A DNA stretch of 10,996 nt from CAYRVX01 sp964642165 (lineage in GTDB: Bacteria > Planctomycetota > Phycisphaerae > SM23-33), in contig CAZXOC010000252.1 in NCBI GenBank assembly GCA_964642165.1, positions 1-10,996 of the forward strand. The letters are read 5' to 3'. Shown piece by piece: positions 4,729-10,996 of this stretch (its first letter is position 1; each line of letters begins with the position of its first letter). The notes under the pieces were generated by a model. The model did not search any database and was not told the origin of the DNA. It saw only the letters and a list, made by a program, of their open reading frames with translations. The translations under genes and the position numbers were made by a program.

Positions 4729-7700
4729 ATGATCGTTCGAATCAACACGCGCCTGGCGGTTGGCGTTGCGGCTCTGGCAAGCTGTGCGGGGCTCCTTCGT
4801 GCCGGCCGCGCCGGCGAGCGCAGCGGGCGCTACGCCGGGGCAATCCTGGCCGAGAAGGCCCTGGCCGCCTACTGGCGAATGGAAGGCGACCTGAAGGACC
4901 AGAAGGCCGCCGCGGCGGGCGTCCTGCGCGGCGGGGCGGCGCGGTTCGTCGACGGGCCCGCGGGAGGCAGAGCCCTGGCGTTGGACAAGGGCCAGTTCGT
5001 CACCATGGGCCAGGCCCCCCACCTGGACCTCCCCCAGACGACGGTGGAGCTGCTCTTCCAGCTCACGGCCCGGCCGCCGGAGGGCTACAACCCCTGCCTG
5101 GTCGCCAAGCGGAGCGACAGCCCGGCGACGCGCTTCAGCGTGCACGTGATGCGCGGCCTGGGACAGCTTGCCGTCTGGAACGGCAGATCGGTGATCCTCA
5201 TCGATCCCCCCGCCGGGCCGCTGAAGGTCGGGCAATGGTACCACTTGGCGGTCGCGGCCGACCGACGGCGGCTGGCCGTCTACCTCGACGGCCTGGCGTG
5301 CACGGTGCGGGGCGGCGGCTCGTTCAGCTTCGCGGCGAAGAGGCTGCCCCTCCAGCTCGGCGCGTCCGACCCTCAGGGCCGCGAGCAGTGCCTCTGCGCC
5401 CTCGACGAGGTCGCGATCTACTCCCGCGTGCTGTCGGAGCAGGACGTGGACCGCCACGTGGAAGCCCTCGGCTGGGGCGAGAAGAAGCGACAGCTTCTCC
5501 GGCGGATGCAGGCCCGCGAGGCCGACAGGAAGCGCGCCCGCCGGGAGAAGCTCGCCGAGCGCCTCGGCGATGCCCGCCTGTTCGCCCGCGGGCGGACACG
5601 CGTCTACCGCGGCGAGCACCTGGAGGCCGTCAGCCTGCCGCTGGGCGGCGTCGGCGGCGGGTGCCTCCAGATCAACGGCAAGGCCGAGCGGCACATCTGG
5701 CAGATCTTCAACAACTTCCAGCCCGTCGCCCTGCCGCACAGCTTCTTCGCCGTCCGGGCCAAGCCGCAGGGGGCCGAGCCGGTGATCCGAGCCCTGCAGA
5801 CGTCGGCGGTCGGCCCCTTCCCCGCGATGAAGGCCCTGGCGTTCCGCGGCGAGTACCCCTTCGGGTGGTTCGACTTCGAGGATGCCGCCCTGCCCGTCCG
5901 GGTGTCGATGGAGGCCTTCAGCCCGCTGATCCCGATGGACGCGAAGCACTCCGCCCTGCCGTGCGCGGTGTTCCGCCTGACGGCCGAGAATGCCTCCGCA
6001 ACGCCCGTGGAGGTGAGCTTCCTGGCCGCCCAGCAGAACGCCGTGGGCCTGACGGCCGGCGCGACGACCGCCGCGCGGAACAACCCCGGCTATGGGGGCA
6101 ACCGCAACGAGGTGCTCCCCGGCGGGGGCTCGACGATCCTGCACATGACCGGGCCGCCCGCCGCCAGGACGCCGGCCTCCGGCGACATGGCCCTGCTGGC
6201 CCGCGGCGGGGACGTGACGGCCAGCGCGTCGTGGGACGCCCTCGCGAAGCTCGCCGCGGACTTCGCCGCCGACGGCCGGCTCACCGGCCCCCGCCAGGCC
6301 GGACCCAGCCCGAAGGGCCAGACCGTCGACGGCGCCCTGGCGGCGAGCGTCACGCTTCGCCCCGGGCAGAAGAGGACGGTCACCTTCGTCCTGACGTGGC
6401 ATTTTCCCCACGGCCGCGGCGGCGCGGGCCGGCGCGTGAGCCGACCCGACCAGCCGACCTGGCTCCACGAGGGGCGGATGTACGCCACCTGGTGGCCGAA
6501 CGCCCTCGCCGTGGGGCGCTACCTCGCCGAGCGCCTCGATGAGCTGACCGGGCAGACCCGGGCCTACCACGATGCGCTCTACGCGACGAACCTGCCCTAC
6601 TGGCTGCTGGACCGGATCAGCTCGCAGGCGGCCGTCCTCAAGAGCCCCACGTGCTTCTGGGCCAGGGACGGCTACTTCGGCGGCTGGGAGGGCTGCTGCC
6701 GCTCGCGCGGGTGCTGTCACGGCAACTGCGCGCACGTGTGGCATTACGCCCAGGCGCACGCGCGGCTGCTGCCGGAGATCGGCCGGCGGATGCGCGAGCA
6801 GTCGCTGAGCTACCAGAACGCCGCCGGCGGCATCCCCTTCCGCCACCCCGCCGGCAAGGTGGCCTTCGACGGGCAGTGCGGCGAGATCCTCGGGGCCTAC
6901 CGCGAGCACCTGTGCAGTGCCGACGGCACGTGGCTCGCCCGCCACTGGCCGCGCATCCGAAAGGCGATGGACTTCGCCGTCGCCACGTGGGACCGCGACG
7001 AGGACGGCGTTCCGGCCGGGGCGCAGCACAACACGCTCGACGGCGAGCTGGGCGGCAGCACCACCTGGCTGGGCGGGCTGTACCTGGCGGCCCTGGCGGC
7101 CTCGGAGCGGATGGCCCTGCGGCAGGGCCAGGACGACCTCGCCGAGCGATACCGCCGCATCCGCGCTTCGGGCGCGAAGAAGCAGGACGAGACGCTCTTC
7201 AACGGCCGCTACTACGTCCAGGTCCCCGACCCGACGCCCCGGCAGGACTACGGCAACGGCTGCGCCATCGACCAGATGCTCGGCCAGTGGTGGGCCCACC
7301 AGCTCGACCTGGGCTGGCTGTACCCGCCGGACCGCGTGCGGACGGCGCTGCGGTCGCTGTTCGGCCACAACTTCCGCACGGACTTCCGCGGCGTGCCGCA
7401 GCGCCCGCGCAAGTTCGTCGCCGACGACGACGCCGGGATGCAGATGATCTGCTGGCCGAAGGGCGACCGCCCCGCGCGCCACATCCTCTACGCCGACGAG
7501 GTCATGAGCGGCTTCGAGTACTCCGCCGCCGGGGCCATGGTCCAGGCCGGCCTGCCCAGGGAAGCCTTCGTCGTGGTCCTCGCCGCCTCCGACCGCTACG
7601 ACGGGCGATTGCGGACGGGCCTCGCCGGCGACCTCCGCGGCGGGCGCTCCGCCTGGGGCTACAGCGGAAACCCCTTCGGCGACGACGAATGCGGCAAGTT

Positions 7701-8118
7701 CTACGCCCGGCCGATGAGCGTCTGGGCCATGCTGCTGGCCTGCCAGGGCTTCGTCTACGACGGCCCGGCCGGCGTGATCGGCTTCCGACCCGCCTGGCGG
7801 CCGGAGGACCATCGATCGTTCTTCACCGCCGCCGAAGGCTGGGGCCTGTTCTCCCAGCGGATCGACAAGCAGCGCCAGACGGAGCAGATCCATCTGCGGT
7901 ATGGACGCCTCGAGCTCCGCGAGCTGCGCTTCGAGCTCCCCGCCCGGGCGGGCGCCGGCAAGGTCACCGTCCTGCTGGGCGAGAAGGCCTTGCCCGCGAC
8001 GTTCAGGACGGACGGGCGCGGCCTGCGAGTGACACTCGCCAGGCCGGTCGTTCTCGAGGCCGGTGCCGAGCTGAGGATCGACGTGGCCCTCGCGCCGGCC
8101 GCGCGCGGCGAGACGTGA
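4729..8118 (+). CDS. Exported LamG-GH116 (DUF608) glycosidase
   Basis: A 1129-residue glycoside hydrolase probably acting outside the cytoplasm; GH116 enzymes include beta-glucosidases, beta-xylosidases and N-acetylglucosaminidases. Residues 1-25 form a signal sequence, and LASC at 16-19 fits a lipobox with C19 as lipid attachment site. A LamG/concanavalin-like domain spans about 45-245 and a charged helical linker about 250-285. The GH116 N-terminal domain begins at LPLGGVGGG (303-311), then NGKAERHIWQIFNNF. The catalytic (alpha/alpha)6 domain carries GWEGC with the likely nucleophile E654, HNTLDGEL with the likely acid/base D771, and the substrate-pocket motif DEVMSGFEY with E924. Five cysteines (656, 657, 662, 663, 667) cluster just after the nucleophile. 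A short beta-rich tail follows about residue 1030. ATG 4729 is preferred to 4687 because AGGGAG lies 8 nt upstream and the signal sequence starts there. The exact substrate cannot be read from the sequence. Confidence 0.92.
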   Translation: MIVRINTRLAVGVAALASCAGLLRAGRAGERSGRYAGAILAEKALAAYWRMEGDLKDQKAAAAGVLRGGAARFVDGPAGGRALALDKGQFVTMGQAPHLDLPQTTVELLFQLTARPPEGYNPCLVAKRSDSPATRFSVHVMRGLGQLAVWNGRSVILIDPPAGPLKVGQWYHLAVAADRRRLAVYLDGLACTVRGGGSFSFAAKRLPLQLGASDPQGREQCLCALDEVAIYSRVLSEQDVDRHVEALGWGEKKRQLLRRMQAREADRKRARREKLAERLGDARLFARGRTRVYRGEHLEAVSLPLGGVGGGCLQINGKAERHIWQIFNNFQPVALPHSFFAVRAKPQGAEPVIRALQTSAVGPFPAMKALAFRGEYPFGWFDFEDAALPVRVSMEAFSPLIPMDAKHSALPCAVFRLTAENASATPVEVSFLAAQQNAVGLTAGATTAARNNPGYGGNRNEVLPGGGSTILHMTGPPAARTPASGDMALLARGGDVTASASWDALAKLAADFAADGRLTGPRQAGPSPKGQTVDGALAASVTLRPGQKRTVTFVLTWHFPHGRGGAGRRVSRPDQPTWLHEGRMYATWWPNALAVGRYLAERLDELTGQTRAYHDALYATNLPYWLLDRISSQAAVLKSPTCFWARDGYFGGWEGCCRSRGCCHGNCAHVWHYAQAHARLLPEIGRRMREQSLSYQNAAGGIPFRHPAGKVAFDGQCGEILGAYREHLCSADGTWLARHWPRIRKAMDFAVATWDRDEDGVPAGAQHNTLDGELGGSTTWLGGLYLAALAASERMALRQGQDDLAERYRRIRASGAKKQDETLFNGRYYVQVPDPTPRQDYGNGCAIDQMLGQWWAHQLDLGWLYPPDRVRTALRSLFGHNFRTDFRGVPQRPRKFVADDDAGMQMICWPKGDRPARHILYADEVMSGFEYSAAGAMVQAGLPREAFVVVLAASDRYDGRLRTGLAGDLRGGRSAWGYSGNPFGDDECGKFYARPMSVWAMLLACQGFVYDGPAGVIGFRPAWRPEDHRSFFTAAEGWGLFSQRIDKQRQTEQIHLRYGRLELRELRFELPARAGAGKVTVLLGEKALPATFRTDGRGLRVTLARPVVLEAGAELRIDVALAPAARGET

Positions 8119-8134
8119 GGCGCGGTCCGCCCGA

Positions 8135-8887
8135 TCAGCGCGGCTCGCGGAACGGCGCCCGGCCGCTGTGCTTCAGGCGGGCCACCTCCACCCGCCGCAA
8201 CGGGCGGAAGTGCCCGATCTTGAGCCCGCGGTCCGTGACCGGGCCGATCGCCACGCGCTTCAGGCGGCGGACCTTCACGCCGAAACGGGCCAGCACGCGG
8301 CGGACCTCGCGGTTTCGGCCCTCCGTCAGCGTGATCCGGAGCACGCCGTGCTTGTGCCCGCGCCGGAGGATCTTGATCGCCGCCCCGCCGGTGCGCTTGC
8401 CGTCGAGGTACACCCCGCGCTTGATGGCGGCGATCTGCTCCCCGCCGAGCTGGCCGTCAATCTCCACCAGGTACGTCTTCGGCACCCCGTAGCGCGGGTG
8501 CGTCAGGTAGTTGGTCAGCTCGCCGTCATCGGTCAGCAGGATCAGCCCGGTGCTGTCCACGTCGAGGCGGCCGACGCAGTGGACCCGCGCGCCGCGGATT
8601 CCCGGCACGAGGTCGGTGGCCCGCGGCCGTCCCTGCGGGTCTCGCTGCGTGCAGACGACGCCGCGCGGCTTGTTGAGCAGGAAGTAGAGCTTCTCCCCGC
8701 CCCGGCGGCGGCGGACGACGCGCCCGTCGACCTGGATGCGGTCCGCGTCGGGGTCCACGAAGCACGGCACGTCGACGACGACCCGGCCGTTCACCACGAT
8801 GCGGCCCTCGACGATCATCTCCTCGACGGCCCGGCGCGATGCGACGCCCGCCTCGGACAGCGCCTTTTGTATCCGTACCTTCGCCAT
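8135..8887 (-). CDS. rluB: rRNA pseudouridine synthase, RluB/RsuA family
   Basis: A 250-residue cytoplasmic enzyme that isomerises a specific uridine in ribosomal RNA to pseudouridine; RluB acts on a 23S rRNA uridine in the peptidyl transferase region. An S4 RNA-binding domain occupies about residues 2-60 (RIQKALSEAGVASRRAVEE, then IVVNGRVV). The synthase domain starts with LYFLLNKPRGVVCT, and GRLDVDSTGLILLTDDGEL holds the catalytic aspartate D109. Further family blocks are KTYLVEIDG, TEGRNREVRRVL and VKVRRLKRVAIGPV. The basic C-terminus is shorter than in E. coli RluB. RluB is favoured over RsuA by these blocks, but the exact target uridine is inference. It starts 37 bp after the mannose-6-phosphate isomerase stop on the same strand, with only a weak ribosome binding site (AGAG). 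Its stop lies 16 bp from that of the convergent glycosidase gene, leaving no room for separate terminators. Confidence 0.92.
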   Translation of the reverse strand: MAKVRIQKALSEAGVASRRAVEEMIVEGRIVVNGRVVVDVPCFVDPDADRIQVDGRVVRRRRGGEKLYFLLNKPRGVVCTQRDPQGRPRATDLVPGIRGARVHCVGRLDVDSTGLILLTDDGELTNYLTHPRYGVPKTYLVEIDGQLGGEQIAAIKRGVYLDGKRTGGAAIKILRRGHKHGVLRITLTEGRNREVRRVLARFGVKVRRLKRVAIGPVTDRGLKIGHFRPLRRVEVARLKHSGRAPFREPR

Positions 8888-8924
8888 GGCGGCTTATCTC
8901 TGGACTGACCCGGCGCCGGCGGGC

Positions 8925-9887
8925 TCACCCGGCGTCCGGCAGCGCGACCTCCAGCCAGGTGCAGGCCGCGGCGGCGACCACGCGCGGGCTGTTGCACGCG
9001 GCCGGCACGAGCAGCGTGTCCCCGGCGCGCAGCGGCGTGATGGACTCCACGCCGCTGGTGTGGTGCAGGGCGACGTATCCCTCGGCGCTCAGCATCATCA
9101 GCGCGGTGCAGCGCCCGTCCGGCAGCGAGCGCGGCAGGCCCGCCGCGGCCGAACGCCTCGCCACCGTGAAGAACTCCGTCACCAGCAGCGTCTCGCCGCC
9201 GGCGCCCGGGGCGATGTCGTCCGCGGGCTCGAAGTGGATGCACTGCATGGACCGATCGACGTGGATCTCCCGCCCCCGGCCCCAATCGGTGACGCGGTAG
9301 GTCGTGTCCGACGGCGTCTGCACCTCGGCCACCACGACGCCGGCTCCCAGCGCGTGGACCGTGCCCGCGGGGAGAAAGTGGAAGTCCCCCACCGCCACCG
9401 GCACGTCCCGCACGAGCTGCTCGACGCGGTCGGCCTCGACGGCCCGGCGGAACGGCTCCGGCGTCACGCCGGGGCGGACCCCCTTGTAGATCGTCCCGTC
9501 GCGGCTCTCGACGACGTACCAGCACTCCGTCTTCAGCGCCGCGCCGCCGCCGATGGCCCGCACCGCGTCCGCGTCGGGGTGCACCTGGAGCGACAGGATG
9601 TCGTTGGCGTCGAGCAGCTTGAGCAGCAACGGGAAGCGCCCGTCGCCCGTCGGCCGGGCCTTGCCCAGCAGCGCCTCGCCGAGCCGCCCGGTCAGGTCGG
9701 TCAGCGGCGTGCCGGCCGCCGGGCCGTTCGCCACCTCGCTGACGCCCTCCGGCAGGTCGGCCAGCTCCCAGCTCTCGCCGATCTGCTTGCCGGCAGGGAG
9801 CCGCCGTCCGAAGAGGCGCTCGAGGTTGCGCCCGCCCCAGATCTTCTCCCTGTAGATCGCCTTCAGCCGGTACGGGTACACGTCCAT
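8925..9887 (-). CDS. manA: Mannose-6-phosphate isomerase, type I
   Basis: A zinc enzyme that interconverts mannose 6-phosphate and fructose 6-phosphate in the cytoplasm, linking mannose use or GDP-mannose synthesis to glycolysis. The product has 320 residues, matching the short Bacillus-type class (about 315). Landmarks are KIWGGRNLERLFG (15-27), IGESWELAD (36-44), and LLKLLDANDILSLQVHPDA with zinc ligands Q101 and H103. KTECWYVV holds ligand E121, and FLPAGTVHALGAG ligand H178. VQTPSDTTYRVTDWGR follows with the conserved arginine R198 near the active site. A C-terminal cupin-like half ends in TLLVPAACNS. All four metal ligands are present, so the enzyme should be active. AGGAGA (9898-9893) lies 5 nt before the ATG at 9887, which fixes the start. 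It is the first gene of a likely two-gene unit with rluB. The sequence supports no GH or transport partner beside it. Confidence 0.93.
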   Translation of the reverse strand: MDVYPYRLKAIYREKIWGGRNLERLFGRRLPAGKQIGESWELADLPEGVSEVANGPAAGTPLTDLTGRLGEALLGKARPTGDGRFPLLLKLLDANDILSLQVHPDADAVRAIGGGAALKTECWYVVESRDGTIYKGVRPGVTPEPFRRAVEADRVEQLVRDVPVAVGDFHFLPAGTVHALGAGVVVAEVQTPSDTTYRVTDWGRGREIHVDRSMQCIHFEPADDIAPGAGGETLLVTEFFTVARRSAAAGLPRSLPDGRCTALMMLSAEGYVALHHTSGVESITPLRAGDTLLVPAACNSPRVVAAAACTWLEVALPDAG

Positions 9888-9923
9888 CGCGCTCTCCTGG
9901 CTTCTTCGCCGCCGCGATCCGGT

Positions 9924-9929
9924 ATTCTA
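9924..9929 (-). promoter_or_regulatory. Candidate -10 box of manA
   Basis: Read on the minus strand, TAGAAT (9929-9924, 5 of 6 matches to TATAAT) lies 36 bp upstream of the manA ATG, with TG immediately before it. Transcription would begin near 9917, giving a leader of about 30 nt that includes the ribosome binding site. The expected -35 position reads GGCGAA, which is a poor match. Confidence 0.42.
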
Positions 9930-10233
9930 CACCTTCGGCCGGCCGGTTCGCCAGCGAGCCGGCTTGTCGATGGCGCCAAGCCACGTGCCCGGCGGGCAGT
10001 CACATGTGCCCATGCGGCTGTGCGTGTTCGACATTCCGTCGCGGCCGCCGACGGCGCCGGCGGGCGCGCACGGAAGGCGCGGGGGGCGTCTTTAGGATGC
10101 GATGGCGGGCGTGCGGCCGGCGCCCTCGCCGGCCAGGCCGATGACGTCAAGCGCAGTGCGCGGCGGCCAGTCGAATGATCACATGTGGATGCGCTTGTCG
10201 CACGTCCCGCGGCGACGGGTGACGGGCGCGCAC

Positions 10234-10255
10234 GGGGGGCGCGGGGGGGAAGGGG
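10234..10255 (+). other. Predicted G-quadruplex motif
   Basis: Runs of 6, 7 and 4 guanines are separated by CGC and AA. Splitting the 7-G run gives four tracts of at least three G with loops of 1-7 nt, which meets the canonical G-quadruplex pattern. The matching place in the first repeat unit (10072-10086) has AA within the first run and would not meet it. Confidence 0.5.
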
Positions 10256-10280
10256 TTCGCCATGGGGTGGCGGGCGTGCG

Positions 10281-10309
10281 GCCGGGGGGCGGCTGGCGCC
10301 GCCGCCGGC
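10281..10309 (-). terminator. Strong GC hairpin downstream of the acidic-repeat gene
   Basis: Outer arms GCCGG (10281-10285) and CCGGC (10305-10309) and inner arms GGCGGC (10288-10293) and GCCGCC (10298-10303) make an 11-bp stem with a small internal loop and a TGGC tip. It lies about 70 nt beyond the stop codon at 10380 on the minus strand. No T tract follows, so termination is only a suggestion. It also sits at the end of the second repeat unit. Confidence 0.3.
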
Positions 10310-10379
10310 CGTAGACGCGGTCGCGGGTCTGCTTGATCAGAAGCGCGCGGACCTGCGGTGCCGGCGCGGGCTCCTCTGG

Positions 10380-10996
10380 CTACAGCCGCGGCGAGGCGAG
10401 CATAATGTGGGAATAGTCGGGTTTTGGCTTCGTTTCGCGCCCGCGCTCGTCCTCTTCCTCGTCCTCGTCTTCCTCGACGGGCGGCTCGTCGTTCTCAGAA
10501 TTCTCCATGTTTGGCTTCGTTTCGCGCCCGCGCTGCTCCTCGTCCTCGTCCTCGTAGTCTTCCTCTTCCTCGTCTTCCTCCGTCGGCGCCTCGACGTTCT
10601 CAGAATTCCCGGCGTCTGGCTTCGTTTTGCGCCCGCGCTCGTCCTCGTCCTCGTAGTCTTCGTCTTCTTCCTCTTCCCCCGCCGGCGGCTCGTCGTTCTC
10701 GGGATTCTCGGCGCGTGGCTTCGTTTTGCGCCTCGGGCCGCCGTCGTCGGCCGCCCCAGCCGGCTCGTCGGCCGGCTCGTCCTCGGCCTCCGTGTCCGCC
10801 CACTCGCCCTCGGGCAGGGACTCCGCCTGGAGCCGCCGAAGCTCCGCCATCGCCCGGTACATGCTCCGCTCGATTCGCTGCTCGTAGCGCGACAGCTTCG
10901 TCAGCACGTCCGCGCTCAGCAGGCCGCGGATGATCTGGCCGGCGTGCAGCGGGGGCTTGTCGGCGTAGCGGGCCCGGTAGCGCTGGCGCTCGGCCT
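10380..10996 (-). CDS. Uncharacterised protein with acidic C-terminal tandem repeats, 5'-truncated by the window edge
   Basis: The frame is open from the right edge to the TAG at 10382-10380, giving at least 204 residues; the true start is outside the window. The GTG at 10907 is internal, because coding-like sequence (RYRARYADKPPLHAGQIIRGLL) continues upstream. The visible N-terminal part is helical and basic: SRYEQRIERSMYRAMAELRRLQAES resembles, as far as I recall, the C-terminal end of a planctomycete conserved protein family of unknown function. After a spacer rich in Glu, Asp and Pro (EDEPADEPAGAADD) come three full repeats and a partial fourth. Each begins RGR[KE]TKP, continues xxENSEN(D)EPP and ends in a run of Glu/Asp with YEDED. 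The tail is DYSHIMLASPRL. The acidic part is surely disordered. No signal peptide or membrane segment is visible. Function is unknown. Confidence 0.75.
   Translation of the reverse strand, partial: AERQRYRARYADKPPLHAGQIIRGLLSADVLTKLSRYEQRIERSMYRAMAELRRLQAESLPEGEWADTEAEDEPADEPAGAADDGGPRRKTKPRAENPENDEPPAGEEEEDEDYEDEDERGRKTKPDAGNSENVEAPTEEDEEEEDYEDEDEEQRGRETKPNMENSENDEPPVEEDEDEEEDERGRETKPKPDYSHIMLASPRL
10425..10745 (-). repeat. In-frame coding repeat, four copies of the RGR[KE]TKP unit
   Basis: The block that reads TGGCTTCGTTT on the plus strand begins at 10425, 10512, 10617 and 10716. Spacings are 87, 105 and 99 bp, all multiples of three, so the unit varies by whole codons (29, 35 and 33). 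Each unit also carries the GTTCTCxGxATTC block encoding [EG]NxEN and a CTC/TTC-rich Glu/Asp tract whose length accounts for the variation. Copies at the gene's 3' end (10425-10620) are more alike than the copy at 10716. Confidence 0.8.

Larger units (their letters stand above)
9957..10310. repeat. Degenerate tandem duplication, two units of about 165-180 bp
   Basis: Several blocks recur in the same order. CACATGTG is at 10001-10008 and 10180-10187. A 25-base block with 23 matches is at 10062-10086 and 10224-10248 (GGGCGCGCACGG, two variable bases, GGCGCGGGGGG). An exact 18-base block, TGGCGGGCGTGCGGCCGG, is at 10103-10120 and 10268-10285. Upstream blocks (GCCGGC..., CAAGC..., CAGTC) also align with small gaps. 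The offset falls from 179 to 162 and then is 165, so indels have accumulated. Conservation is in short blocks, as in an old duplication or a repeat family under partial constraint. Confidence 0.7.
9888..10379. other. Noncoding region of 492 bp between manA and the acidic-repeat gene
   Basis: Both flanking genes are on the minus strand. Besides the manA leader and -10 box, this region is filled by a degenerate tandem duplication (about 9957-10310), a G-quadruplex motif (10234-10255) and a strong hairpin (10281-10309). The stretch 10310-10379 shows nothing recognisable. Open frames here lack ribosome binding sites, read as Arg/Pro/Ala-rich low complexity and do not resemble any family. Confidence 0.6.

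Noticed and set aside
3249..6542. A 1097-residue plus-strand open frame
   Set aside because: It lies antisense to rhaB and then out of frame over the GH116 gene. Its product is Arg/Pro/Gly/Ala low complexity, typical of shadow frames in GC-rich DNA.
4543..7893. A 1116-residue minus-strand open frame
   Set aside because: It is antisense to the GH116 gene, which has clear domains and catalytic motifs. The shadow has no recognisable family.
9863..10178. Small open frames on both strands over the tandem duplication
   Set aside because: They lack ribosome binding sites, run through the manA start region or end inside repeats, and the two repeat units do not keep a common frame because of indels.
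10425..10745. CRISPR array or noncoding satellite
   Set aside because: Spacings are whole codons, the repeats are in frame inside an open reading frame, and the intervening sequence is low-complexity Glu/Asp codons rather than unique spacers.
10905..10907. GTG at 10907 as the start of the acidic-repeat gene
   Set aside because: The frame stays open and protein-like to the window edge, so this GTG is most likely an internal valine codon.
10424..10933. Plus-strand open frame of 169 residues over the acidic-repeat gene
   Set aside because: It is the antisense of the Glu/Asp repeat tract and encodes only Arg/Pro/Ser low complexity. The minus frame runs open to the window edge and carries a helical conserved-looking segment.

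Overview
The window is very GC-rich throughout (about 70% by eye) and densely coded on both strands. It most likely comes from a member of the Planctomycetota, perhaps a Phycisphaerae-like lineage. The clearest marker is an intact HYExAFE-family protein, a family I know almost only from planctomycetes. Supporting hints are a LamG-plus-GH116 (DUF608) secreted glycosidase, tandem small exported proteins, and a protein with acidic 'TKPxxENSEN' repeats. The assignment is inference from gene content; the window holds no rRNA or tRNA.

Layout. (1) 1-2721, plus strand: the 3' part of a histidyl-tRNA synthetase gene (start lies upstream of the window), the HYExAFE protein with a PD-(D/E)XK nuclease-like core, a 75-residue protein with two membrane helices, and two small exported paralogues in tandem. 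(2) 2722-3047: a convergent intergenic stretch rich in hairpins with one AT-rich island. (3) 3048-8118: a rhamnulokinase gene (minus) and a large LamG-GH116 glycosidase gene (plus) diverge from a 196-bp region. That region holds a recognisable promoter in each direction and a perfect 7+7 bp dyad over one of them. (4) 8135-9887, minus: a type I mannose-6-phosphate isomerase gene followed 37 bp later by an RluB/RsuA-family rRNA pseudouridine synthase gene. (5) 9888-10379: noncoding DNA with a degenerate tandem duplication (period about 162-179 bp), a strong G-quadruplex motif and a large hairpin. (6) 10380-10996, minus: the C-terminal part of an uncharacterised protein ending in acidic tandem repeats; its start lies beyond the right edge.

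How the genes fit together. The rhamnulokinase/GH116 pair and the mannose-6-phosphate isomerase suggest a polysaccharide-degrading heterotroph: a glycosidase outside the cytoplasm releases sugars, and kinase and isomerase feed rhamnose and mannose into central metabolism. The divergent control region suggests the first two are co-regulated. The rest is housekeeping (hisS, rluB) or lineage-specific genes of unknown function. I did not see a complete new defence or mobile system. The most promising unexplained elements are the HYExAFE protein, the tandem exported paralogues, the dyad in the divergent promoter, the duplicated intergenic repeat and the acidic repeat protein.
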